A stretch of DNA of 64,000 bases from Leifsonia sp. TF02-11 (GTDB lineage Bacteria; Actinomycetota; Actinomycetes; Actinomycetales; Microbacteriaceae), in assembly GCF_017565305.1 (NCBI RefSeq), contig NZ_JAGEKP010000004.1, positions 310,001 to 374,000 on the forward strand. Reading direction: 5' to 3'. Below, piece after piece: positions 43,838 to 53,626 of the stretch. The notes under the pieces are model-generated. The model made no database searches. It was given only the letters and a program-made list of their open reading frames with translations, and was not told the DNA's origin. A program made the translations under genes and the position numbers. How positions within the stretch are numbered: the stretch's first letter is position 1; every line of letters begins with the position of its first letter.

Positions 43838-45060
43838 GACGACGCGCCCGCTGCGTTCCCCTGCAGTCCCTGCGCACTCTCCAACCATTCGCGGATGGCC
43901 GTCGTCCACTTCGCCTCGTCGTAGTTCCAGAGCTTCGTGTGCAGCGCGACCGTGAACGGCACGAAGGTCACGATGTCGCTGCGCGCCTTGGCGAGCGCAC
44001 GGGAGCCCGTGTCCGGGACGAACCCGTCGTCCTCGCTGTGCAGGACGAGCATCGGCAGGCTGAGGTCGGCCGCGCGGGCGACGAAGTCCATGCTGCGCAG
44101 GTCGATCGGCGCACCGAGGCCGGTGATCGGCCCGCTCCAGTTCGCCTCGATCAGGCGGATCGCACCGCGCGCGATCGGATCGGGCAGGCGGAGGAGGTTG
44201 GCCTGGTACTCGAGCGTGTCGATCCAGTCGATCACCGGCGACTCCAGCACGAGGCCGGTCACGAGCCCGAGGTTCTCGGAGCGGGTCACGGTCTGCAGCA
44301 CGACCGCACCGCCCATCGACCAGCCCATCAGCACGATGGACCGCGCCCCCTGTTCGGCCGCATACCGGATGGCCGCGTCGATGTCCCGCCACTCGGTGCC
44401 GCCGAGGCCGTAGCGACGGTCGGCGCTCTCCGGGGCGTCGCCGTCGTTGCGGTAGGACGCCAGCAGGCAGGTGTAGCCGGCGTCATGGAAGGTGCGCACC
44501 GCGCGCAGACCCTCCTGCCGGCTGGCACCCCACCCGTGCACCTGAATGACCCAGCGGTCGGAGCCCGCGTCGTCGGGCGCAGGGAACACCCACGCCGGCG
44601 CCGCTCCCAGGTCGGTCCCGATCTCGACGCTGGCGACCGGGAGGCCAAGCTCCTCGGGGTCGAGGTAGTAGTAGCCGCTGATCCGCGCCCTGCCGGGCCT
44701 GAGGTCGCCGAACTCGATCCGTTCGAGCTCGCGCACGACCACACCGTCGCTCCGCTCCAGGAGGCCGCCGAGCTTGGCGTACCCGGTCTCGGAGCCGAAC
44801 CAGAGACCGAATCTCCCCGGCATCGCCGCGTCGGGGGTGTCTCGGAGGGTGATCGTGCCGCCCGCGGAGTCGACCCCGCGCACGACCTCCCGCTGCGGGC
44901 GCCTGCGGACCGGAGTGATCACCGTGCGGGCGACCCGTGCCATCGCATAGGCGGCTCCGGCCGCTGTGAGGAGCACGAGTCCTCCTGCGACGGCGGCGCT
45001 CACGCCGACCGCCCTGCCGAACCCGCTCTTTCCACCCGATCCGCTGCTGGTCGCCGCCAT
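43834..45060 (-). CDS. Membrane-anchored alpha/beta hydrolase
   Basis: A 408-residue alpha/beta hydrolase with an N-terminal membrane anchor (AVAGGLVLLTAAGAAYAMA). The nucleophile elbow is GWSMGG, after WVIQVHGWGASRQEG (oxyanion region), and SEDDGFVPDTGS holds the acid. The C-terminal His is in VALHTKLWNYDE. TACGCT lies seven bases before the ATG. Coupled to the downstream LD-carboxypeptidase, which may link both to cell-envelope turnover. Confidence 0.9.
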   Translation of the reverse strand: MAATSSGSGGKSGFGRAVGVSAAVAGGLVLLTAAGAAYAMARVARTVITPVRRRPQREVVRGVDSAGGTITLRDTPDAAMPGRFGLWFGSETGYAKLGGLLERSDGVVVRELERIEFGDLRPGRARISGYYYLDPEELGLPVASVEIGTDLGAAPAWVFPAPDDAGSDRWVIQVHGWGASRQEGLRAVRTFHDAGYTCLLASYRNDGDAPESADRRYGLGGTEWRDIDAAIRYAAEQGARSIVLMGWSMGGAVVLQTVTRSENLGLVTGLVLESPVIDWIDTLEYQANLLRLPDPIARGAIRLIEANWSGPITGLGAPIDLRSMDFVARAADLSLPMLVLHSEDDGFVPDTGSRALAKARSDIVTFVPFTVALHTKLWNYDEAKWTTAIREWLESAQGLQGNAAGASS

Positions 45061-45161
45061 GGGCCACAGCGTAGCCGGGGCCGCCCGCGCGCGTCTTCAG
45101 GACATCCTCAGGCGGCGTGCCTTACCGATGCGAGCCCCCAAAGGCTTCTAGTGTTCCTAAC

Positions 45162-45758
45162 GTGTCGACACCAACCTCGACCCCGCACCTCCCGGGGGAG
45201 TATGCCGCGGCGCTGCAGTCCATCCGCAGCGCTCACGCACGTCCGGAGCTCGTGGTCACGGAGATCCCGGCGCCTGCTCAGCTCGCGCCCTTCTCGGTCG
45301 CGTTGGCCGCCGACGTCCGTCCTGCGCGGCACGGCGACGACTCCGACCTCGGCACCGGCCGCTTCATCCTGCTCTACGACCCCGACGAGCCGGAAGCCTG
45401 GGGCGGCCCCTTCCGCGTCGTCTGCTTCGCCCAGGCGCCGCTCGAGACCGACATCGGCCTCGACCCGTTCCTCGCCGACGTGGCCTGGTCGTGGCTCGTC
45501 GACGCGCTCGATGCCCGGCACGCGAGCTACACCGCCGCCAGCGGCACGGCCACCAAGATCATCTCCACCGGCTTCGGCGAGCTCGCCAGCCAGGGCGACG
45601 GCGCCCAGATCGAGCTCAGGGCCTCGTGGAGCCCGCTGGAGACCGATCTCGCCGCGCACGTCGAGGGCTGGGGCGAGCTGCTCTGCATGCTGGCCGGCCT
45701 CCCGCCGACAGGAGAGGGCGTGAGTCTGCTGAACACGAGACGGTCACCGCGTGGCTGA
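45162..45758 (+). CDS. DUF3000 family protein
   Basis: A 198-residue protein of the actinobacterial DUF3000 family, function unknown. The family pattern is clear: PEYAAALQSIRSA-like opening, WGGPFRVVCFAQAPLETDIG, DVAWSWLVDAL and WGELLCMLAGLPP. The GTG at 45162 is chosen because TAGTGT lies seven bases upstream. It overlaps the RNase D start, and this pairing is conserved in actinobacteria. Confidence 0.9.
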   Translation: MSTPTSTPHLPGEYAAALQSIRSAHARPELVVTEIPAPAQLAPFSVALAADVRPARHGDDSDLGTGRFILLYDPDEPEAWGGPFRVVCFAQAPLETDIGLDPFLADVAWSWLVDALDARHASYTAASGTATKIISTGFGELASQGDGAQIELRASWSPLETDLAAHVEGWGELLCMLAGLPPTGEGVSLLNTRRSPRG

Positions 45759-46947
45759 ACACATCGTCATCGACACCAGGGACGGCTACAGCGCAGCGGT
45801 CGACCGCATCGTCGCGGGAGAGGGACCGATCGCGGTCGACGCGGAGCGCGCCAGCGGCTTCCGCTATTCGCAGCGCGCCTACCTCATCCAGATGTACCGG
45901 CGCGGATCCGGGACCTTCCTGTTCGACCCGCCCGCGATCGGCCGCTTCGACGAGCTGAACGAGGCGATCGCGGCCGACGAGTGGGTGCTGCACGCCGCGA
46001 CCCAGGACCTCACCTGCCTGCGCGAGGTCGGGCTCGATCCGGTCAGCATCTTCGACACCGAGCTCGCGGCCAGGCTGCTCGGGATGCCGCGTGTCGGTCT
46101 CGGCACGGTGGTGGAGGAGCTGCTCGGCATCCACCTCGCCAAGGAGCACAGCGCCGCCGACTGGTCGACGCGCCCGCTGCCCGAGCCGTGGCTCGACTAC
46201 GCCGCGCTCGACGTCGAACTGCTGCCCGACCTGAGGGACGCCATCTCCGACCTGCTGGTCCAGGCCGGCAAGACGGAGATCGCCCGGCAGGAGTTCGCCG
46301 ACGAGCTGACGCGCGAGCTGGCGGTGCCGCGCAGCGAGCCGTGGCGCCGGCTGTCCGGCATCCACTCGATCCGCGGCATCCGCAACCTGGCCGTGGCGCG
46401 CGAGCTCTGGCTGAGCCGCGACGCCCTGGCCCGACAGCTCGACGTCGCCCCCGGTCGTCTTGTGCCCGACGCCTCGCTCACCGCCGCGGCCAAGGCGATG
46501 CCCGACAGCAAGCGCGCGCTGGCCGCGATGCGCGAGTTCACCGGGCGGGCGAGCCGCACGGAGCTCGACCGCTGGTGGTCGGCCATCGAGGCCGGCCGCA
46601 CGACCGACGACCTGCCCGTGCTGCGCGGCACGGGCGAGAGCCTCCCCCCGCCGCGCGCCTGGGCCGACCGCAACCCGGAGGCCGACGCCCGGCTCAAGGG
46701 CGCGCGCGCCGCACTGACGACGCGCGCCGAGGAGCTCGCGATCCCGCTGGAGAACCTGCTCACGCCCGACACACTGCGTCGCGTCGCCTGGGCTCCTCCC
46801 GCGGAGATCACGCCGGAGAGCATCGCGGAGGCGCTCGCGCAGCACGGCGCGCGCCCCTGGCAGATTGAGGCAACCTCACAGCCGATCGCCCAAGCGTTTG
46901 TGGAAAGCAGCCAAACGCCCGACGACGCGTCCGAAGCGGTTTCGTAG
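45751..46947 (+). CDS. Ribonuclease D-like protein with HRDC domain
   Basis: A 398-residue DEDD exonuclease. Exo motif I is IAVDAERASG, motif II lies in AATQDLTCLREV and motif III in DYAALDVELLPDL. An HRDC-type domain with HSIRGIRNLAVARELWL follows at the centre. It matures tRNA and other RNA 3' ends. The GTG start overlaps the DUF3000 stop. Length is normal for actinobacterial RNase D. Confidence 0.93.
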   Translation: MAEHIVIDTRDGYSAAVDRIVAGEGPIAVDAERASGFRYSQRAYLIQMYRRGSGTFLFDPPAIGRFDELNEAIAADEWVLHAATQDLTCLREVGLDPVSIFDTELAARLLGMPRVGLGTVVEELLGIHLAKEHSAADWSTRPLPEPWLDYAALDVELLPDLRDAISDLLVQAGKTEIARQEFADELTRELAVPRSEPWRRLSGIHSIRGIRNLAVARELWLSRDALARQLDVAPGRLVPDASLTAAAKAMPDSKRALAAMREFTGRASRTELDRWWSAIEAGRTTDDLPVLRGTGESLPPPRAWADRNPEADARLKGARAALTTRAEELAIPLENLLTPDTLRRVAWAPPAEITPESIAEALAQHGARPWQIEATSQPIAQAFVESSQTPDDASEAVS

Positions 46948-46950
46948 AAA

Positions 46951-46964
46951 GAATCAAACGATTC
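46951..46964. promoter_or_regulatory. Inverted repeat upstream of fadA
   Basis: GAATC-AAAC-GATTC between RNase D and fadA, 55 bases before the fadA start. TAGGAT at 46987-46992 is a likely -10 for fadAB. The repeat could be an operator of a fatty-acid regulator, but no such regulator is adjacent. Confidence 0.3.
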
Positions 46965-47018
46965 CCGCCCCGGTCGCGGGCCTCCTTAGGATCGATGTCG
47001 ACCTGATTGGGAGGCACT

Positions 47019-48227
47019 GTGGCCGATAGAACGGAAGTCGTGTTCGTCGACGGAGTCCGTACTCCGTTTGGACGTGCGGGCGAAAAAGGGCAGTACTGGA
47101 ACACCCGCGCTGACGACCTGGTCGTCAAGGCCATGATCGGCCTGCTCGAGCGGAATCCGAACGTGCCCAAGGAGCGCATCGACGATGTCGCCATCGCCGC
47201 GACGACGCAGCAGGGCGACCAAGGGCTCACCCTGGGCCGTACCGCTGCCCTGCTCGCCGGCCTGCCGAAGTCGGTGCCCGGATTCGCGATCGACCGGATG
47301 TGCGCCGGCGCCATGACCAGCGTCACGACGCTCGGCTCCGGCATCGCCTTCGGTGCGTACGACCTGGCGATCGCCGGCGGCGTCGAGCACATGGGCCGGC
47401 ACCCGATGGGCTTCGGCGCCGACCCGAACCCGCGCTTCCTGTCCGAGCGCATGGTCGCGGAGGACGCGCTCAACATGGGCATGACCGCCGAGCGCATCCA
47501 CGACCGGTTCCCCGCGCTCACCAAGGAGCGTTCCGACCGCTTCGCGCTGGGCAGCCAGCAGAAGACCGCCGCGGCTTATGCTGCCGGCAAGCTGCAGCCC
47601 GACCTGATCCCCGTCGCGATCCGCTCGGAGCAGGGCTGGGGTCTCGCCACGGAGGACCAGGGCATGCGCCCGGAGACCACGATGGAGGGTCTCGCCACGC
47701 TGAAGACCCCGTTCCGTCCGCACGGTCGCGTGACGGCGGGCAACTCGTCGCCGCTCACCGACGGCGCGACCGCCAGCCTGCTGGCCTCCGCCGACGCGGT
47801 CAAGGAGTTCGGCCTGACGCCCAAGATGCGCATGGTCAGCTTCGCGTTCGCGGGCGTCGAGCCCGAGATCATGGGCCTGGGTCCCGTCCCCTCGACCGAG
47901 AAGGCGCTGCGCAAGGCGGGCCTGACGATCGACGACATCGGCCTCTTCGAGCTGAACGAGGCGTTCGCCATCCAGGTGCTGTCATTCCTCGACCACTTCG
48001 GCATCGACGATCAGGACCCGCGGGTCAACAAGTGGGGCGGCGCGATCGCGATCGGCCACCCGCTCGCCGCCAGCGGCGTGCGGCTGATGATCCAGCTCGC
48101 CCGCCAGTTCGAGGAGCACCCGGAGGTCCGCTACGGCACCACGGCGATGTGCGTGGGCCTCGGCCAGGGCGGCACCGTGATCTGGGAGAACCCCAACTAC
48201 GACAAGCGCGCGGCGCGGAAGGGCTGA
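47019..48227 (+). CDS. fadA: Acetyl-CoA C-acyltransferase (thiolase)
   Basis: A 402-residue thiolase. The acyl-binding Cys95 is in IDRMCAGAMTS, the catalytic His in IAIGHPLAASGVR and the second Cys in AMCVGLGQGG. It catalyses the last step of beta-oxidation. The GTG at 47019 is chosen because GGGAGG lies just before it. fadB follows at once, forming the trifunctional complex, and a -10 TAGGAT lies upstream. Confidence 0.95.
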   Translation: MADRTEVVFVDGVRTPFGRAGEKGQYWNTRADDLVVKAMIGLLERNPNVPKERIDDVAIAATTQQGDQGLTLGRTAALLAGLPKSVPGFAIDRMCAGAMTSVTTLGSGIAFGAYDLAIAGGVEHMGRHPMGFGADPNPRFLSERMVAEDALNMGMTAERIHDRFPALTKERSDRFALGSQQKTAAAYAAGKLQPDLIPVAIRSEQGWGLATEDQGMRPETTMEGLATLKTPFRPHGRVTAGNSSPLTDGATASLLASADAVKEFGLTPKMRMVSFAFAGVEPEIMGLGPVPSTEKALRKAGLTIDDIGLFELNEAFAIQVLSFLDHFGIDDQDPRVNKWGGAIAIGHPLAASGVRLMIQLARQFEEHPEVRYGTTAMCVGLGQGGTVIWENPNYDKRAARKG

Positions 48228-48235
48228 GAAGAACA

Positions 48236-50395
48236 GTGACCGACTACAGCACCATCGACTTCTCCCCGCTCGTCGAGCTGACCGCCGACGAGGTCGTCAC
48301 CCACTCCTACGTGAAAGACGTCCCGCTGCCCAGCGGCAAGACCCTCGCACTGGTCACCCTCGACAACGACCGGGACCACACCCGGCCGAACACGATGGGA
48401 CCGGCCACCCTCCTGGAGCTCGGAAAGACGTTCGACGCGCTCACCGAGCGCGCCGCCCGCGGTGAGATCGACGCGGTGGCCGTCACCGGCAAGCCGTTCA
48501 TCCTCGCCGCCGGCGCCGACCTCAGCCGCGTGAGCGACATCCCGAGTGTGGAGGTCGCGAAGCTGCTCCCCCAGCTCGGGCACTACGTGCTCGGAAAGCA
48601 GGCGACGTTCGGCGTGCCCTCGTTCGTGTTCACGAACGGCCTCGCACTCGGTGGCGGAGTGGAGATCGGCCTCAACGCCGACTACCGCACCATCGACCGC
48701 AACGCGGCGGCGTTCGCGCTGCCCGAGGTGTTCCTCGGGCTCATCCCCGGCTGGGGCGGCGCGACCATCCTGCCGAACCTGATCGGTATCGAGAACGCCC
48801 TCAAGGTCGTGATCGAGAACCCGCTCAAGCAGAACAGGATGCTCAAGCCGCAGGAGGTGTTCGACCTCGGGATCGCCGACGCGATCTTCGAGCCGGCGAA
48901 CTTCCTCGAGGACTCGCTGAAGTGGGCCGACAAGGTCCTCACCGGTGCGATCGAGGTCAAGCGCCCGAACGTTCCGGGCAAGGTCGAGCGGATGGTCAAG
49001 TGGGACGCCGCGATCGGGATCGCCCGCAAGATGCTGGAGAGCCGGATCGGCACCGTGCCGAAGTCGCCGTACAAGGCGCTCGACCTGCTCAAGGCTGCAA
49101 AGTCCAACGACCGGGCCGCCGGCTTCGCGCTGGAGGACGACGCGCTCGCCGAGCTCATCTCGGGCGACCAGTTCCAGGCCAGCATCTACGCCTTCAACCT
49201 CGTCCAGAAGCGTGCCAAGCGTCCGGCGGGGGCACCGGACAAGAAGCTGGCCAAGCGGGTCACCAAGATCGGCGTCATCGGCGCCGGCTACATGGCCAGC
49301 CAGTTCGCGCTGCTCTTCGTCCGCCGCCTCCGCGTGCCCGTCGTGATCACCGACCTGGATCAGGCGCACGTCGACAAGGGCGTCGCCTACATCCACGACG
49401 AGATCGGCAAGCTGCAGGAGAAGGGGCGCATCAACCCCGACGAGGCCAACCGCCTGCGCGCGCTGGTGACCGGCACGACCGACAAGGCCGATTTCGCCGA
49501 CTGCGACTGGGTCATCGAGGCCGTCTTCGAAGAGCTCACCGTCAAGCAGGACGTCTTCGCGGAGGTCGAGCAGTACCTCTCCGACGAGGCCGTGCTGGCG
49601 ACCAACACCTCGTCGCTGTCAGTCGAGCAGATCGGCGCGAAGCTGAAGCACCCGGAGCGCCTGGTCGGCTTCCACTTCTTCACCCCGGTCGCGGTCATGC
49701 CGCTGATCGAGGTCGTGAAGACGCCGCACACCGACGAGGCCACCCTCTCGACGGCGATGGTCACGGCGGCCGCGCTCAAGAAGAACGCCGTGATCACGGC
49801 CGACACCCCCGGGTTCGTCGTGAACCGGGTGCTGGCCAAGATCCTCGGCGAGGCGATGCACGCGGTGGATGACGGCACTCCGTTCGAGACCGTGGACAAG
49901 GCGTTCGCGCCGCTCGGCCTCCCGATGGCGCCCTCCGTGCTGCTCGATCTGGTCGGCCTGAAGGTCGGCGCGCACGTGCTCGACACGCATCACGCGGCCT
50001 TCCCCGACCGGTTCTACCGCAGCGAGAACCTCCACCGGCTCGCCGAGTACGGGACGCTACTCGAGAAGGACGGCAAGGGCAAGGTGAAGGGCCTGGACAA
50101 GGGCGCCGCCAAGATCCTGGCCGGCGGCAAGAGCCCGTGGAGCGAGCAGGAGATCCTGCGCCGGCTGGAGGACGGCTTGGCCGATGAGATCCATCGGATG
50201 CTCGTCGACGACCACGTCGTGGAGGCGCCGGAGGACATCGACCTCTGCATGATCCTCGGCGCGGGCTTCCCGTTCCAGATGGGCGGCATCACGCCGTACC
50301 TCGACCGCGTCGGCGCCTCCGAGCGTGTCTTCGGCGACACCTTCCAGCACCCGCCCGTCCGCGGCGTGCGCTCCCCCGCGGAGGCCGTCGCCTAA
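48236..50395 (+). CDS. fadB: Fatty-acid oxidation complex alpha subunit (enoyl-CoA hydratase/3-hydroxyacyl-CoA dehydrogenase)
   Basis: A 719-residue fusion. The N-terminal crotonase part has VAVTGKPFILAAGADLSR and LALGGGVEIGLNADYRT, then LGLIPGWGG. The dehydrogenase starts at KIGVIGAGYMASQ and includes ITDLDQAHVDKGVAYI and HFFTPVAVMPLIEVV, ending in two helical 3HCDH domains. With FadA it carries out the middle and last steps of fatty acid beta-oxidation. Start GTG at 48236, eight bases after fadA. Confidence 0.95.
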   Translation: MTDYSTIDFSPLVELTADEVVTHSYVKDVPLPSGKTLALVTLDNDRDHTRPNTMGPATLLELGKTFDALTERAARGEIDAVAVTGKPFILAAGADLSRVSDIPSVEVAKLLPQLGHYVLGKQATFGVPSFVFTNGLALGGGVEIGLNADYRTIDRNAAAFALPEVFLGLIPGWGGATILPNLIGIENALKVVIENPLKQNRMLKPQEVFDLGIADAIFEPANFLEDSLKWADKVLTGAIEVKRPNVPGKVERMVKWDAAIGIARKMLESRIGTVPKSPYKALDLLKAAKSNDRAAGFALEDDALAELISGDQFQASIYAFNLVQKRAKRPAGAPDKKLAKRVTKIGVIGAGYMASQFALLFVRRLRVPVVITDLDQAHVDKGVAYIHDEIGKLQEKGRINPDEANRLRALVTGTTDKADFADCDWVIEAVFEELTVKQDVFAEVEQYLSDEAVLATNTSSLSVEQIGAKLKHPERLVGFHFFTPVAVMPLIEVVKTPHTDEATLSTAMVTAAALKKNAVITADTPGFVVNRVLAKILGEAMHAVDDGTPFETVDKAFAPLGLPMAPSVLLDLVGLKVGAHVLDTHHAAFPDRFYRSENLHRLAEYGTLLEKDGKGKVKGLDKGAAKILAGGKSPWSEQEILRRLEDGLADEIHRMLVDDHVVEAPEDIDLCMILGAGFPFQMGGITPYLDRVGASERVFGDTFQHPPVRGVRSPAEAVA

Positions 50396-50424
50396 CCCGC
50401 GAGTACGCACGAAATCCGGCCGAG

Positions 50425-50461
50425 ACCGCCGAGTACGCGGACAATCCGCGTACTCGGCGGT
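50425..50461. terminator. 17-bp perfect hairpin after fadB
   Basis: Arms 50425-50441 and 50445-50461 are perfect inverted repeats with a three-base loop. It lies 30 bases beyond the fadB stop and could end the fadAB transcript. Its right half belongs to a 23-base repeat found again at 52015-52037. Confidence 0.6.
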
Positions 50462-50465
50462 TTCG
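50443..50465 (+). repeat. 23-base repeat, copy 1
   Basis: Identical over all 23 bases to 52015-52037. It forms the loop end and right arm of the fadB hairpin here. The two copies flank the LysM lipoprotein and P-loop kinase genes. Confidence 0.8.
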
Positions 50466-50493
50466 TCGTCCGCTGGGCCACTAGCATGGGGGC

Positions 50494-51294
50494 GTGTTCG
50501 GCCGTCGGATCGCACTGGCGGGCGCCGCCCTCTCCGTCGTCGGGTCCGCGCTCGTCGGCTGCAGCGCGCCTGGAGCGCCGAGCGCGCCTTCGGCCCACCG
50601 TACGGCACCCTCGCCCACCGCAGCTGCTTCGCCAGAGCCTGTCTTGAACGGCGTCATCGCGACGGGCACCTTCACCTCGGCGGACGGCCGCACCACGGGC
50701 GAGGTCGTGCTCACGGCCGCGGGCAACACGGTGACTGCCGCCCTGCAGTCCTTCACGACTCCGGCGGTCGGCCGGCTCGAGCTCCAGCTGAGTCCACACC
50801 CGGTGGACGTGACGTGTGCGGCAGACAGCTGGTCCTTCGTCATGAACCAGGACGCGGGCACCCCGAACACCTGGACGCTGCCCATCGCTGTCCCCAACGG
50901 CGGCCCGTTCGACGTGGACCCGACGTACTTGCGCACGGTCATCGTGCGCGCGGACGCGGATGCCGGCAAGCCGAACGTCGACGGCTGCGTGTATCCGGCG
51001 CTGGCCGCGGCCCGACTCGACTGGAATCTCGCGCCGTCGCACACGGGGCTCGTCGTCTCGGACCACGGAGCCCGGGATCACGCCACCGGCGCGGTGACGA
51101 TGGCGGACGGGCGGCCGTCGACCTACACAGTGGCCCCCGGCGACACTCTCGAAGCGATCGAAAGCCGCTTCGGCCTCACCGCCGACGACTTCCGCTACCT
51201 CAACCCGTTCGACGGCGCCGTCACCACGGAAACGTTGCGGTACGGGACGGTCTTCAACCTCACCCCTGCACACCGCGGCGCCCCGCCGAGCTGA
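50494..51294 (+). CDS. Lipoprotein with C-terminal LysM domain
   Basis: A 266-residue exported lipoprotein. The signal ends SALVGC (Cys23), followed by a Ser/Pro/Ala linker, an unassigned beta-rich central part, and a C-terminal LysM motif (TYTVAPGDTLEAIESRFGL, then LNPF). LysM binds peptidoglycan. TAGCAT lies six bases before the GTG, so it appears leaderless. No enzyme signature is seen. Confidence 0.85.
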   Translation: MFGRRIALAGAALSVVGSALVGCSAPGAPSAPSAHRTAPSPTAAASPEPVLNGVIATGTFTSADGRTTGEVVLTAAGNTVTAALQSFTTPAVGRLELQLSPHPVDVTCAADSWSFVMNQDAGTPNTWTLPIAVPNGGPFDVDPTYLRTVIVRADADAGKPNVDGCVYPALAAARLDWNLAPSHTGLVVSDHGARDHATGAVTMADGRPSTYTVAPGDTLEAIESRFGLTADDFRYLNPFDGAVTTETLRYGTVFNLTPAHRGAPPS

Positions 51295-51319
51295 CCCCGG
51301 CGCCGGGGCGCCTGAGTGC

Positions 51320-51913
51320 TCACCTCACCCGGAGCGGGTCCGGCGCGAATTGCCGGAGTCGAGCCAAGGTCTCGTCGACGGCCCCGACAGCTTGTGTGTC
51401 GCACCTGATCACCGGTCCCCTCAGGTCGAGCACCTCGGCGCGCCCATCTCCGAGGCTCGCCCGGAACCCGTCGGCACGCTCGCCGTCGACATGTCCGGGA
51501 TGTCGATCACCGTCCTGCCAGCGCTTCGTGAACCTCCGGACCAGCTCGTCATCCGACGCCGTGCAATGCACCTGGACCGCGGTGAACCCGTACTCGTCCT
51601 GCCAGGCCTGGAACTTCGCGTTCTCGAAGGCCGCGTTGTACGCGGCATCGACGATGAATGACGCGCCCGCGCGGAGCTGCACGTCGATGACGTAGTCCAG
51701 CAAGGCGAAGCTCGCCGTGCCGAGCATCTCGGACCACGCCGCGTCAGCGTGACCGAGCGTGTCGAACAGGATCTCCTTGAGTGCGTCCTTCGCGATGATC
51801 GGGAGGCCCAGTTGCTCGGCGATGCGCGCGCTGATGGTGCTCTTCCCCGAAGCGGGGCGTCCGACGACGAGGATCACGATCTGATCGGACAGTCCAGCGG
51901 GCTCGGCATTCAC
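51320..51913 (-). CDS. P-loop kinase-like ATPase
   Basis: A 197-residue AAA-type P-loop protein. Walker A GRPASGKST is near residues 18-26, followed by AKDALKEILFD and DAAYNAAFENAKFQAW. It is in the same broad class as the protein at 24850, possibly a small-molecule kinase. Substrate unknown. Start GTG at 51913. It converges on the LysM lipoprotein gene. Confidence 0.85.
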   Translation of the reverse strand: MNAEPAGLSDQIVILVVGRPASGKSTISARIAEQLGLPIIAKDALKEILFDTLGHADAAWSEMLGTASFALLDYVIDVQLRAGASFIVDAAYNAAFENAKFQAWQDEYGFTAVQVHCTASDDELVRRFTKRWQDGDRHPGHVDGERADGFRASLGDGRAEVLDLRGPVIRCDTQAVGAVDETLARLRQFAPDPLRVR

Positions 51914-52014
51914 GGCTACTCCATGGTCGGTGCATCGAATCTACCCCCGAAGCTCCGCCGTTCAGGTCGTCCCGCGAGCGCACACCGACAGTCTGCGCGA
52001 CGAACCACCGGCAG

Positions 52015-52037
52015 AATCCGCGTACTCGGCGGTTTCG
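52015..52037 (+). repeat. 23-base repeat, copy 2
   Basis: Identical to 50443-50465 but without the left hairpin arm, in the 209-base gap between the P-loop kinase and arcD. The rest of that gap holds a likely arcD -10 (TAGCGT, 52090-52095 region) and nothing else recognised. Confidence 0.75.
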
Positions 52038-52122
52038 GTTTTTCACCCGTGACGGGTCTTGACCGGCGGGAAACGAGGTCGTTAGCGTCGGTGACAGACA
52101 GGTGTCGACGGAGGGGAACCGC

Positions 52123-53574
52123 GTGACCGATCAGAAGACGACAGCCCCGCCGACGCAGTCCGCACCCGCCAAGCTCTCCATGATCACGATGACCGGCATG
52201 GTCGTCGGCAGCATGGTCGGCGCCGGCGTCTTCTCGCTCCCCCGCCGGTTCGCCCAGGAGACCGGCGTCGCCGGTGCGCTGATCGCCTGGAGCATCGCCG
52301 GCGTCGGCATGCTGATGCTCGCGTTCGTGTTCCAGTTGCTCGCCAACCGCAGGCCGAAGCTCGATGCCGGCGTCTACGCGTACGCCAAGGCCGGCTTCGG
52401 CGAGTACCTCGGCTTCTTCTCCGCTTTCGGCTACTGGGCCAGCGCCTCCGTCGGCCTGGTCTTCTACTGGGTCTTCATCATGTCGACCATCGGTGCCGTG
52501 GTGCCGGCGTTCGGCGAGGGCGACACCATCATCGCCATCGCGATCTCGTCCGCCGCGCTGTGGGGGTTCTTCTTCCTCATCCGCCGCGGTATCAAGGAGG
52601 CCGCGGCGATCAACCGCATCGTCACCGTCGCCAAGCTGGTCCCGATCGTCGTGTTCGTCCTCCTGGCGCTCTTCGTGTTGAAGCCCGACGTCTTCGCCGC
52701 CAACTGGGGTGGGGCCGACTACGCCGGCTCCCTGTTCGACCAGGTGCGGAACACCATGCTGGTCACGGTGTTCGTCTTCCTCGGCGTCGAGGGGGCGAGC
52801 ACGTACTCCCGGCACGCGAAGCGGCGTGAGGACGTCGGGCGTGCCACGATCCTCGGCTTCGTGAGCGTGTTCGCCGTCTTCGCCTCGGTGACGATCGTGT
52901 CCTACGGCGTCCTGCCGATGGGCGAGATCGCCAAGCTGCGCCAACCCTCGATGGCCGGCGTCCTGGAGGCCGCTGTCGGGCCGTGGGGAGCGTGGTTCGT
53001 CAGCATCGGGCTGATCGTGTCCGTGCTCGGCGCCTACCTCGCGTGGTCGCTGATGGCGGCAGAGGTGCTCTTCGTCGCGGCGAAGGACCACGACATGCCG
53101 CGCTTCCTCGGCCGGTCGAACAGCCAGGACGTGCCGGTCGCGGCGCTGCTGCTGACGGCGCTGTTCGTCCAGGCCGTGCTCGTGATCATCTACTTCGCGC
53201 ACGACGCGCTCAACCTCGCGCTCGACCTCACGAGCGCGCTGACGCTCATCCCGTTCTTCCTCGCCGCGCTCTACGCGCTCAAACTCGTCGTCACCCGCGA
53301 CACCTACCGGGATGCGCCGCACGGCTGGGGGCGCGACCTGGTGGTCGTGGTGCTGGCCACGATCTATACGGCGTTCCTGCTGTTCGCGGCCGGGCTGACG
53401 TTCGTGCTGCTGTCGTTCATCATCTACGCGCCGGCGACCATCCTGTTCATCATGGTCCGGCGCGAGCAGGGGCGTCGGTGGTTCAGCGGCCGCGAGCTCG
53501 TGATCCTGGCCGTCTCGGTACTGGGAGCGGTCGCGGGCATCGTGGCGCTCTCGGTGGGCTGGATCCGACTGTGA
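52123..53574 (+). CDS. arcD: Arginine/ornithine antiporter-like APC permease
   Basis: A 483-residue APC transporter of the basic-amino-acid antiporter group. It has [26 protein letters not shown] at the N-terminus and [27 protein letters not shown] in the middle, with about 12-13 membrane segments. Arginine deiminase follows 52 bases later, which supports arginine uptake in exchange for ornithine or citrulline. The GTG at 52123 has GAGGGG six bases upstream and is preferred to a GTG seven codons earlier. Confidence 0.88.
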   Translation: MTDQKTTAPPTQSAPAKLSMITMTGMVVGSMVGAGVFSLPRRFAQETGVAGALIAWSIAGVGMLMLAFVFQLLANRRPKLDAGVYAYAKAGFGEYLGFFSAFGYWASASVGLVFYWVFIMSTIGAVVPAFGEGDTIIAIAISSAALWGFFFLIRRGIKEAAAINRIVTVAKLVPIVVFVLLALFVLKPDVFAANWGGADYAGSLFDQVRNTMLVTVFVFLGVEGASTYSRHAKRREDVGRATILGFVSVFAVFASVTIVSYGVLPMGEIAKLRQPSMAGVLEAAVGPWGAWFVSIGLIVSVLGAYLAWSLMAAEVLFVAAKDHDMPRFLGRSNSQDVPVAALLLTALFVQAVLVIIYFAHDALNLALDLTSALTLIPFFLAALYALKLVVTRDTYRDAPHGWGRDLVVVVLATIYTAFLLFAAGLTFVLLSFIIYAPATILFIMVRREQGRRWFSGRELVILAVSVLGAVAGIVALSVGWIRL

Positions 53575-53626
53575 CGGTCGCGTCGAGACGCAGACCTCGA
53601 ACCGAATGCGAGAAGAAGGGCGACAC

